A DNA stretch of 10,979 nucleotides, taken from DASZKW01 sp035552775. GTDB taxonomy: Bacteria > Actinomycetota > Acidimicrobiia > Acidimicrobiales > Palsa-688. The stretch spans positions 1 to 10,979 of the forward strand of contig DASZKW010000091.1 of the NCBI GenBank assembly GCA_035552775.1, in the 5' to 3' direction. Under the pieces are notes generated by a model, which saw only the letters and a list, made by a program, of their open reading frames with translations, was not told where the DNA came from and did no database searches. Positions within the stretch are counted from its first letter, which is position 1. Every line of letters starts with the position of its first letter. Below are positions 6,169 through 10,979 of the stretch, piece after piece. The position numbers and the translations under genes are program-made.

Positions 6169-6921
6169 GTGGACGACCGCTTGTCGATGGAAGAGATCGA
6201 GGCCGAGAATGCGGTTTCCCTTCCCAACAAGGAGGTGTTGTCGCTCTTGGACGTGAACGCCAACGTCGACTTGGGGTTGGACTTGGCGGCCCCCGTCGAC
6301 TTGGCTGCCGCAGCCAACTTGAACGTGGCCGCGCCGATCGAAGCCTCCGCCGCCGCCAACCTACTCAGCCCTGACGCCCAGGCAATCGGGATCGCCGACC
6401 AACACGGGTCTCTCGACCAGACGATCAGCGGCAGCGCCACCGCGACCGCTCCCCAGCACGCTGGTATCGTCCAGAGCAGCGGGAGCGGAGGTGTGACGGC
6501 TACGGGCGGCACCACGACCGGCGCACCGGTCCATGCGACCTCGGCCGGCACCACGAGCGGCTCGACGGGCACCCCGAGCGGCTCGGCGGGCACCCCGACC
6601 AGCGGCGCGCTCAGCGGCGCCGCAGACAACGCCGGGACGAGCACGACAGGCGGCATAGATTCGCTCCTGAACGGAGGCAGTCTCCTCGATGCCAACGTGA
6701 ACCTCGACGCCAACGCCAACCTCACGGCTCCCATCGACGGTGCCGTGGCGGCCAACGCCAACGTCGCCGCTCCGGTTGACGCGGCCGTTGGCGCCAACGT
6801 CGCCTCGGCCGGGGCCACCGCCGAGGCCCTGGCGCCGCAGCAGGTGGACATCTCCCAGAACCTCGACAACGTCTCGGCGAACGCCACCGCCATCCAGGAC
6901 GCCAACGTCTCCCAGCATTAG
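6169..6921 (+). CDS. Duplicated Ala/Asn/Asp-rich repeat protein, putative substrate of the adjacent PqqD-M50 protein
   Basis: About 250 residues, with no signal peptide and no membrane helix. An acidic N-terminal leader-like part (DDRLSMEEIEAENAVSLPNK, near residues 3-22) is followed by two copies of one unit. Copy 1 (~27-98) contains LLDVNANVDLG, AAPVDLAAAANLNVAAPIEA, AAANLLSPDA and SGSATATAPQH. Copy 2 (~173-251) contains LLDANVNLDANANL, APIDGAVAANANVAAPVDAA, VGANVASAGA and SANATAIQDANVSQH. A Gly/Ser/Thr-rich linker (~102-165) with short repeats (TSGSTGTPSGSAGTPTSG) separates them. A perfect AAGGAGGT (6157-6164) precedes two adjacent GTG codons, 6166 and 6169. GTG 6169 has the better spacing. 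Another in-frame ATG is at 6187. The gene ends 28 bases before the M50 gene, so the two are surely co-transcribed. I infer a precursor or matrix-like substrate for that membrane protein. I know of similar NxNVxAPIDAAVAAN repeats in actinobacteria but no characterised member. Confidence 0.8.
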   Translation: MDDRLSMEEIEAENAVSLPNKEVLSLLDVNANVDLGLDLAAPVDLAAAANLNVAAPIEASAAANLLSPDAQAIGIADQHGSLDQTISGSATATAPQHAGIVQSSGSGGVTATGGTTTGAPVHATSAGTTSGSTGTPSGSAGTPTSGALSGAADNAGTSTTGGIDSLLNGGSLLDANVNLDANANLTAPIDGAVAANANVAAPVDAAVGANVASAGATAEALAPQQVDISQNLDNVSANATAIQDANVSQH

Positions 6922-6949
6922 GAGCCGGTAACCGCAGAGAACCGCGCTG

Positions 6950-9385
6950 ATGGTCGCGACAGCTGACCTTTCCGCCCTGTCGGGCGACGCCCTCACCGAG
7001 GCGCCGCTCGCCAGGGCTGACGGTGTGGAGTTGCTGGGCGCCGTCCAGGGAACCGGTTACAAGAGGGGCGCCGCGCTCGTACGCAGAGCGGACGGCCAGA
7101 TGGTTCAACTGAGCGGCCTGATGTACCGGTTGCTCGAGTGCGCCGACGGGCGGCGCGGCGTGGCCGAACTGGCTCCCGTCCTTTCAGAACAGCTCGGGCG
7201 GCGTGTAGACGTAGAGCACGTGGTCCGCTTGGCCGAAAAGCTCGGTGAGACCGGCCTGCTGGCCGGCACCGAGCACATGGCTCCGGCCCGCAGCAACCCC
7301 CTGCTGGCCCTTCGGTGGAAGATGCTGGTCACCAACCCGAAGGTGACGAGCCGGCTCACCCGGCCCTTCACCGGCTTGTTCCGACCGTGGTTCATGTGGC
7401 CGGTGGTGGGCGCGTTCGCGGCAGTGTTCTGGTTCGTGCTCATCGACAAGGGTGTGGCGTCGGCAACGGCGCAGGCGTTCAACCAGCCTGGCCTGCTGCT
7501 TCTCGTATTCCTGCTGACCGTCATTTCGGCTGCTTTCCACGAGTTGGGCCATGCCGCGGCTTGCCGGTACGGAGGGGCCACCCCGGGAGGGATGGGCATG
7601 GGCCTCTACCTCGTGTGGCCGGCCTTTTACACGGATGTGACCGACGCCTACCGGTTACGTCGCCGGGCGCGTCTGCGGGTCGATCTGGCCGGCCTCTACT
7701 TCAACGCCGTCGTGGCCGTGGCGACCATGGCCGTCTGGCTGGTCTGGCGCATGGACGCCCTCCTGCTCCTCGTGGCTCTCCAGATCCTTCAGATGGTCAA
7801 GCAGCTCTCCCCGATCATCCGGGCCGACGGGTATCACATCCTGTCCGACGCGACGGGCGTACCCGATATGTACGCCCACCTCGGACCGACGATCAGGCGC
7901 CTCCTGCCCGGTCACCGCCGCGAGCCAGCGGCCCTCGCCGGCTGGGCTCGTGTGCTGGTGACAGCGTGGGTGCTCGTCTTCATCCCCGTGATGCTGAGTC
8001 TCATGCTCGGCGCCGTACTGCTATTTCCCCGGCTGGTGACCACGGCATGGGACAGCGGGCGGAACGTCGCCCTCCTCCTACCCGGCCAGACGGCACGGGG
8101 CCAGGTGATCGACGTGGTCGCCTCTGTACTAAAGCTGGTCGCCCTGCTGGTCCCCGTGGTAGGCAGCGCGCTCGTCATGCAGCGGGTCTTGCGTACCACG
8201 GTAATCAAGGCTCGGAAATGGAGCAGTGGCAGTCCTGGACGGCGGCTCGCCCTGCTGGTTGCCGCCGGTGGTGTCGTCACCGGCCTGGCGTGGGCGTGGT
8301 GGCCCGCGGGCCAGTACCAGCCCGTCCGCGCCGGCCAGCCGGGCACTTTGCCCGCTCTCGGTAAGCTCCTGTCATCGCCGGGGTCTGTCGCCCGGCCCGC
8401 GCCGCCGTCCGCCGTCTCCATCAGCCCGGGCACGCATCTGGCCGTGGCCATGATCCCCGTCGCCGGGGCGACGAAGAAGGACCCCGCCCTGTTCGTGATA
8501 GCGGGAGTGAACGGCAAGCCGGCCACCGCCCTGCTCAGCGACGCCACGCCCGGAATGCCAGGGGCGGGTGGCACCACGGTGAAGTCGCTGCCGGCGTCGG
8601 TCTTCCCGTTTGTGCTGCCGTCCGCCCCTGGACCCGGCGGGACCCAGGCTCTCGCTGTCAACACCAAGGACGGCGGTGTTACCTACGACGTGACCTACTC
8701 ACTCGTCACGGTCACCAGCGGCGCGCCGGTGACCGAAACTAACAGCGCGTATGCGTTGGCCGACTGCAAGGGCTGCACGACGGTCGCTGTCTCGTTCCAG
8801 GTTGTGCTCGTCGTCGGCCAGAGCAATGTCGTCACCCCTGTCAACGCTGCCGTCGCACTCAACTACAACTGTCCCGCCTGTACCACCACCGCCATCGCAG
8901 ACCAGATCGTCGTAACTCTGCGGTCGCAGCCGTCCACGATTCTCGTTGAGGAGTTGGACGCCGCCATGCAGAAGCTTAACTTCCTGCCCGAACTGGGGTC
9001 CGGGGGTACGCCGACCGCCATCGCGTCACAAGTGGCGGCGGTACAGCAGCAGATCGACACTGAGTTAAACCAGAGCGGGCTGGTCCCCGATAACACCAGT
9101 ACGTTCACCGCGGTGACGTCCTCGACGACCACCACGGTGCCACCCACGGCGGGCGGGGCCTCGGGTTCAGGTACCGGCAGCCCGCCGTTGTCCTCATCCG
9201 GGCCGTCGCCCTCTGGCGTTTCGAGCCCGTCTGGATCCTCATCCGGGTACCCGTCGCCATACGGGCAGCCGGCGTCGACCACCACGACGACGCCGACCTC
9301 GTCGTCGTCCACCGCGGCTAGCGCTGGCGGGACCTCGTCGGGGACGTCGGGCTCGTCCTCCACGACCACGACGTCGATACCGTAG
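6950..9385 (+). CDS. PqqD-like domain fused to an M50 membrane zinc metalloprotease, with a C-terminal CxxC domain
   Basis: An 811-residue fusion. Residues ~26-106 are a PqqD-like winged-helix domain (RADGQMVQLSGLMYRLLECA, GVAELAPVLSEQLGR, VVRLAEKLGETGLLAG), the fold that binds precursor leaders in RiPP systems (RRE). Residues ~146-450 form a multi-helix membrane core. The M50 zinc site is FHELGH (H197, E198, H201), with a second motif IIRADGYHILSD placing Asp293 as the expected third ligand, as in YydH-like peptide zinc metalloproteases. Further helices lie near 247-287, 334-360, 391-413 and 432-450. Residues ~451-720 are a non-membrane domain, probably extracytoplasmic, with two CxxC pairs (CKGC 606-609, CPAC 641-644) in similar TVAVSFQVVLVVG / TAIADQIVVTL blocks. 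A Ser/Thr/Pro/Gly tail (~722-811) follows. ATG 6950 has only a weak ribosome site (GCAGAGA), and an in-frame TAA at 6929 excludes starts further upstream. All catalytic residues are present. The substrate is unproven, but the neighbouring repeat protein is the obvious candidate. Confidence 0.88.
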   Translation: MVATADLSALSGDALTEAPLARADGVELLGAVQGTGYKRGAALVRRADGQMVQLSGLMYRLLECADGRRGVAELAPVLSEQLGRRVDVEHVVRLAEKLGETGLLAGTEHMAPARSNPLLALRWKMLVTNPKVTSRLTRPFTGLFRPWFMWPVVGAFAAVFWFVLIDKGVASATAQAFNQPGLLLLVFLLTVISAAFHELGHAAACRYGGATPGGMGMGLYLVWPAFYTDVTDAYRLRRRARLRVDLAGLYFNAVVAVATMAVWLVWRMDALLLLVALQILQMVKQLSPIIRADGYHILSDATGVPDMYAHLGPTIRRLLPGHRREPAALAGWARVLVTAWVLVFIPVMLSLMLGAVLLFPRLVTTAWDSGRNVALLLPGQTARGQVIDVVASVLKLVALLVPVVGSALVMQRVLRTTVIKARKWSSGSPGRRLALLVAAGGVVTGLAWAWWPAGQYQPVRAGQPGTLPALGKLLSSPGSVARPAPPSAVSISPGTHLAVAMIPVAGATKKDPALFVIAGVNGKPATALLSDATPGMPGAGGTTVKSLPASVFPFVLPSAPGPGGTQALAVNTKDGGVTYDVTYSLVTVTSGAPVTETNSAYALADCKGCTTVAVSFQVVLVVGQSNVVTPVNAAVALNYNCPACTTTAIADQIVVTLRSQPSTILVEELDAAMQKLNFLPELGSGGTPTAIASQVAAVQQQIDTELNQSGLVPDNTSTFTAVTSSTTTTVPPTAGGASGSGTGSPPLSSSGPSPSGVSSPSGSSSGYPSPYGQPASTTTTTPTSSSSTAASAGGTSSGTSGSSSTTTTSIP

Positions 9386-9398
9386 CCCGAAACAGGCG

Positions 9399-9542
9399 AT
9401 GCCCGACCCTGCAGGTGGCGGATTGCCGCTTGAAGCCCAGCCCGACTCGTCGGGCAACCCCGCGGACATCAGCGGACACTTCCAGTTCACCACGAACGCC
9501 AACGGTCAACCCACGGCCATGGTCGCAAGCGTGAACTGCTAA
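9399..9542 (+). CDS. Small 47-codon ORF downstream of the M50 gene, unknown function
   Basis: ATG 9399 to TAA 9540-9542 encodes MPDPAGGGLPLEAQPDSSGN, PADISGHFQFTTNANG and QPTAMVASVNC. Third positions are strongly G/C and the piece ends in Cys. It starts 14 bases after the M50 stop in another frame and is followed by a hairpin. The ribosome site is poor (a weak AGG near 9394). It has no signal peptide. Since its frame is also open far upstream through the end of the M50 gene, it may be either a small third gene or the original C-terminus of the M50 protein, split off by an indel near 9385. Confidence 0.45.
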   Translation: MPDPAGGGLPLEAQPDSSGNPADISGHFQFTTNANGQPTAMVASVNC

Positions 9543-9555
9543 CCGACCCGCATCC

Positions 9556-9586
9556 ATGCCGAGCAGCGAATCCGGCTGCTCGGCAT
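9556..9586 (+). terminator. Stem-loop terminator closing the repeat protein / M50 unit
   Basis: ATGCCGAGCAGC (9556-9567) pairs perfectly with GCTGCTCGGCAT (9575-9586) around a seven-base loop, 14 bases after the small ORF's stop. There is no T-run, but a strong stem in this position, before an independently promoted gene, fits a transcription end. The following 9587-9709 holds no gene that I can see. Confidence 0.65.
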
Positions 9587-9709
9587 CCAGCGGCGGCATG
9601 CTTCATCGCAGGTAGTACCAAGAGACCAACCAACAAGACAGCCCGATCCGCTGCCGCGCCGGTAGCGGCCGACCCATGCAGGGAGAGCGCCGGCGATGTC
9701 GGGAATGAC

Positions 9710-9741
9710 TTGACCTTGGAGTGGGCTCCAAGGTTTATGAT
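9710..9741 (+). promoter_or_regulatory. MerR-type promoter and operator with a long spacer
   Basis: TTGACC (-35, 9710-9715) and TATGAT (-10, 9736-9741) are separated by 20 bases, longer than the normal 17 and typical of promoters that MerR regulators activate by twisting DNA. Between them lies a perfect palindrome, ACCTTGGAG-TGGG-CTCCAAGGT (9713-9734). The expected transcription start, seven bases after the -10, falls on the A of ATG 9748. The message should therefore be leaderless and the regulator autoregulated. Confidence 0.8.
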
Positions 9742-9747
9742 GGATCC

Positions 9748-10191
9748 ATGGATGGGCTCACGGTTTCCAAGCTCGCCGATCAGGTCGGCACTTCCGCCGA
9801 CGCTTTGCGCTATTACGAGCGGATCGGGCTGTTGCCCGAGCCCGAGCGCAGCGCCGCCGGGTACCGCCTGTACGGCAACGAGGCGATCGAGCGCGTCCGC
9901 TTCATCAAGCGGGCGCAGCGCTTCGGGTTGCGCCTGGACGACATCGGCGGACTGATAGAGGTCCGCGAGCGTGGGATGTGCCCATGCGGGGGCACCCGCC
10001 GCCTGCTCGAGACTCGACTGGCCCAGCTCGACGACGAGATGGCCTCCCTGGGCAGCCTGCGTGCGGACATCCGCGCCATGCTCGACGAGCCGGCGGGCGA
10101 CCCGGCCGCTGAGCAGTCCGGCTGCGGGCCGCTGTGTGGGACCGGCCTGCTCCAGATCCAGCGGCACCGGCCGGTGAGCACCACCGCCTAG
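9748..10191 (+). CDS. MerR-family metal-responsive transcriptional regulator
   Basis: A 147-residue MerR-family protein. The N-terminal winged helix-turn-helix reads TVSKLADQVGTSADALRYYE, then RIGLLPEPERSAAGYRLYG, then IERVRFIKRAQRFGLRLDDI. The dimerisation helix spans ~86-111 (LETRLAQLDDEMASLGSLRA). Cysteines are at 78, 80, 126 and 130 (MCPCGG and SGCGPLCG), placed as in the Cd/Zn/Pb/Hg sensor branch (CadR, ZntR, PbrR, MerR), which use one Cys near 77-82 and two in the C-terminal loop. The particular metal cannot be told. The frame is open upstream to GTG 9721, but that would put the start inside the operator. ATG 9748 coincides with the predicted transcription start and begins right at the domain (MDGLTVSKLA). 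It is followed after 48 bases by the Cys-rich peptide gene, its likely target. Confidence 0.9.
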   Translation: MDGLTVSKLADQVGTSADALRYYERIGLLPEPERSAAGYRLYGNEAIERVRFIKRAQRFGLRLDDIGGLIEVRERGMCPCGGTRRLLETRLAQLDDEMASLGSLRADIRAMLDEPAGDPAAEQSGCGPLCGTGLLQIQRHRPVSTTA

Positions 10192-10239
10192 CCGTAAACC
10201 AAAGATCATCACCGAAACAAGGAAGGGAAAGAAAACCCA

Positions 10240-10440
10240 ATGTCCATGACTGGCACGACCTGCAACTGCGGTACGAACGCCACGAGCGCTTCGACCGGTT
10301 CCATAGAGTGGGCGAAATCTGAGCCGTGTACCTGCGGTTGCTGCGGTCCGCCGGCGGCCAAGGAGCAGCAGCTCGCCGATCTTCGGCGTCAACGCGAGGC
10401 CGTCGACCGCCGTATCGCCGAGCTCGAGGTCAGCTCCTAA
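10240..10440 (+). CDS. Small Cys-rich putative metal-binding peptide
   Basis: A 66-residue protein with six cysteines (C8, C10, C30, C32, C34, C35) in CNCG and PCTCGCCG, followed by a charged helix (~40-63, EQQLADLRRQREAVDRRIAE) that could form a coiled coil. There is no signal peptide. The CxC and CxCC clusters recall metallothionein-like metal binding, and placement directly after a MerR metal sensor supports sequestration or metal delivery. A purine-rich ribosome site, AAGGAAGGGAAAG (10219-10231), precedes ATG 10240. ATG 10246 is an alternative. Two strong hairpins follow the stop. The function is inferred, not known, though I recall similar short proteins beside MerR genes in actinobacteria. 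Confidence 0.7.
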   Translation: MSMTGTTCNCGTNATSASTGSIEWAKSEPCTCGCCGPPAAKEQQLADLRRQREAVDRRIAELEVSS

Positions 10441-10456
10441 GCGCTCCTCGGCGCCC

Positions 10457-10493
10457 CATCGGGTCCGGGGACGTAGGCCCCCCGGACCCGATG
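10457..10493 (+). terminator. 14-bp stem hairpin after the Cys-rich gene
   Basis: CATCGGGTCCGGGG (10457-10470) pairs perfectly with CCCCGGACCCGATG (10480-10493) around the nine-base loop ACGTAGGCC. It lies 16 bases after the stop codon at 10440. A very stable stem without a T-run is the usual actinobacterial terminator form. Confidence 0.7.
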
Positions 10494-10500
10494 AGTCGGC

Positions 10501-10533
10501 GCCCGGGGGGTCAGGGGGATAGGCCCCCCGGGC
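10501..10533 (+). terminator. Second GC-rich hairpin in tandem
   Basis: GCCCGGGGGG (10501-10510) pairs with CCCCCCGGGC (10524-10533) around a 13-base loop. The loop ends in GATAGG, echoing GTAGG in the first hairpin, so the two may be diverged copies. Its position between the Cys-rich gene and the opposing remnant at 10603 suits a back-up or bidirectional terminator. Confidence 0.5.
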
Positions 10534-10602
10534 CCCGAGGCACTCGACCTTGGGCGCCGGCCGGCCAGTTCTTCGCCGCCGCGGCCGGAGTCCCGACTCC
10601 GG

Positions 10603-10950
10603 TCACTCGCCGGTCACGCCGTCGAGCAGCTCGCGTACGGCGTCGGCGTGGCCGGCATGACGGGCTGTCTCGTTGATGAGGTGGAGCAGGACCCAGCGCA
10701 GGTCGGCACCCTCCTCTCTCTGGCAGGGGACAGCGAGCGACGGACTGGCCCGCACCACGGCGTCGGTCGCGCCGGCGCGCTGGCGGTAGGCGGCGACGGC
10801 GTCCTCGACAGTCAAATCTGGCCCGGGCTCGAACTCCTGCTCACCGAAATGGGGCCGGGGCGGGAAGCCCACGACTTCAGTGAGTATGGAACGGTCGGCT
10901 CGTTCCGCATCTTGCGTGGGTTGTCCACCACGATGGGCGGACCGAGCCAC
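10603..10950 (-). pseudogene. N-terminally truncated DUF664 / DinB-like protein
   Basis: The C-terminal ~80 residues read FGEQEFEPGPDLTVEDAVAA, then DLRWVLLHLINETARHAGHA and DAVRELLDGVTGE. This matches the end of DUF664-type DinB-fold proteins, where the ETARHAGHAD block carries metal-ligand histidines. The family is usually about 160-180 residues, with a further conserved His in an N-terminal helix. Here the part before about residue 33 (bases above ~10855) has lower third-position GC and does not resemble the family, and the nominal start at 10950 has no ribosome site. The N-terminal half therefore appears to be lost, and the stretch 10870-10968 more likely holds the promoter of the plus-strand gene at 10969. 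A real product is doubtful. Confidence 0.55.
10888..10906. promoter_or_regulatory. Inverted repeat GGAACG-N7-CGTTCC upstream of the last gene
   Basis: GGAACG (10888-10893) and CGTTCC (10901-10906) form a perfect 6-bp inverted repeat. The similarity extends imperfectly outwards (ATG against ATGC). It lies about 65-80 bases before the GTG at 10969, where an operator would be expected. No clear -35/-10 pair is visible, so this is only a candidate site. Confidence 0.3.
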
Positions 10951-10968
10951 ATACGGAAGGAGCCGACC

Positions 10969-10979
10969 GTGTTGATCCA
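10969..10979 (+). CDS. Start of a plus-strand gene cut by the window edge
   Basis: AAGGAG at 10957-10962 stands six bases before GTG 10969, which is followed by TTG ATC (Met-Leu-Ile). Only three codons are in the window, so the product is unknown. The ribosome site is the only evidence. Confidence 0.35.

Noticed and set aside
6027..6905. Minus-strand 292-codon ORF opposite the repeat protein
   Set aside because: Its periodicity is the mirror of the repeat protein. It has no ribosome site, and the plus strand has a perfect AAGGAGGT.
6169..6921. Secreted adhesin with signal peptide
   Set aside because: The N-terminus is acidic and lacks a hydrophobic segment, so Sec-type export is not supported by the sequence.
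7315..8364. Plus-strand 349-codon ORF within the M50 gene
   Set aside because: Arg/Pro/Gly-rich shadow in another frame of a gene with all catalytic motifs intact.
9721..9747. Upstream GTG start for the MerR gene
   Set aside because: It would start translation inside the operator and before the predicted transcription start. ATG 9748 fits both the domain boundary and the promoter.

Overview
The window looks like a chromosomal segment of a high-GC Gram-positive bacterium (Actinomycetota). This rests on strong G/C preference at third codon positions, frequent GTG starts, an apparently leaderless MerR promoter, and gene types common in that phylum (a DUF664/DinB-like protein, a PqqD-M50 fusion). 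The genus cannot be told from the sequence. Several genes are broken or frameshifted, so this is either a decaying accessory region or an assembly with indels.

Layout. Positions 1-1682 hold decayed coding remnants: the end of an upstream gene, a zincin-like metallopeptidase remnant (HEVGH), a partner gene overlapping it by GTGA, and minus-strand scraps. A complete minus-strand nucleotide-sugar dehydrogenase (1683-2939, UDP-GlcNAc 6-dehydrogenase type) follows. It is divergent from a two-TM protein of unknown function (3092-4459). Next come a small membrane zinc-ribbon protein (4567-4833), a convergent small hydrophilic protein (4963-5238, minus), a doubtful short ORF with a CPLC motif, and a truncated, frameshifted cation diffusion facilitator remnant (5585-5890). 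A 19-bp perfect inverted repeat (5919/5988) follows the remnant.

The most interesting part is 6157-9586. A strong ribosome binding site drives an Ala/Asn/Asp-rich protein without a signal peptide, built from two copies of one repeat unit around a Gly/Ser/Thr linker. Twenty-eight bases later comes an 811-residue protein that fuses an N-terminal PqqD-like (RRE-type) domain, a membrane M50 zinc protease core (HELGH plus ADGYH) and a C-terminal domain with two CxxC pairs and a Ser/Thr/Pro tail. A 47-codon ORF ending in Cys and a 12-bp stem hairpin close the unit. By analogy with RiPP systems, I infer a substrate protein plus a membrane protease that recognises and processes it. The function is not established.

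Positions 9710-10533 form a compact metal-response cassette. A MerR-type promoter (20-bp spacer, perfect palindrome) drives a MerR-family regulator with cysteines placed as in metal sensors, then a 66-residue Cys-rich peptide and two GC-rich hairpins. The window ends with an N-terminally truncated DUF664/DinB-like remnant on the minus strand and the first codons of a plus-strand gene at 10969. I saw no tRNA, rRNA, CRISPR array or transposase.
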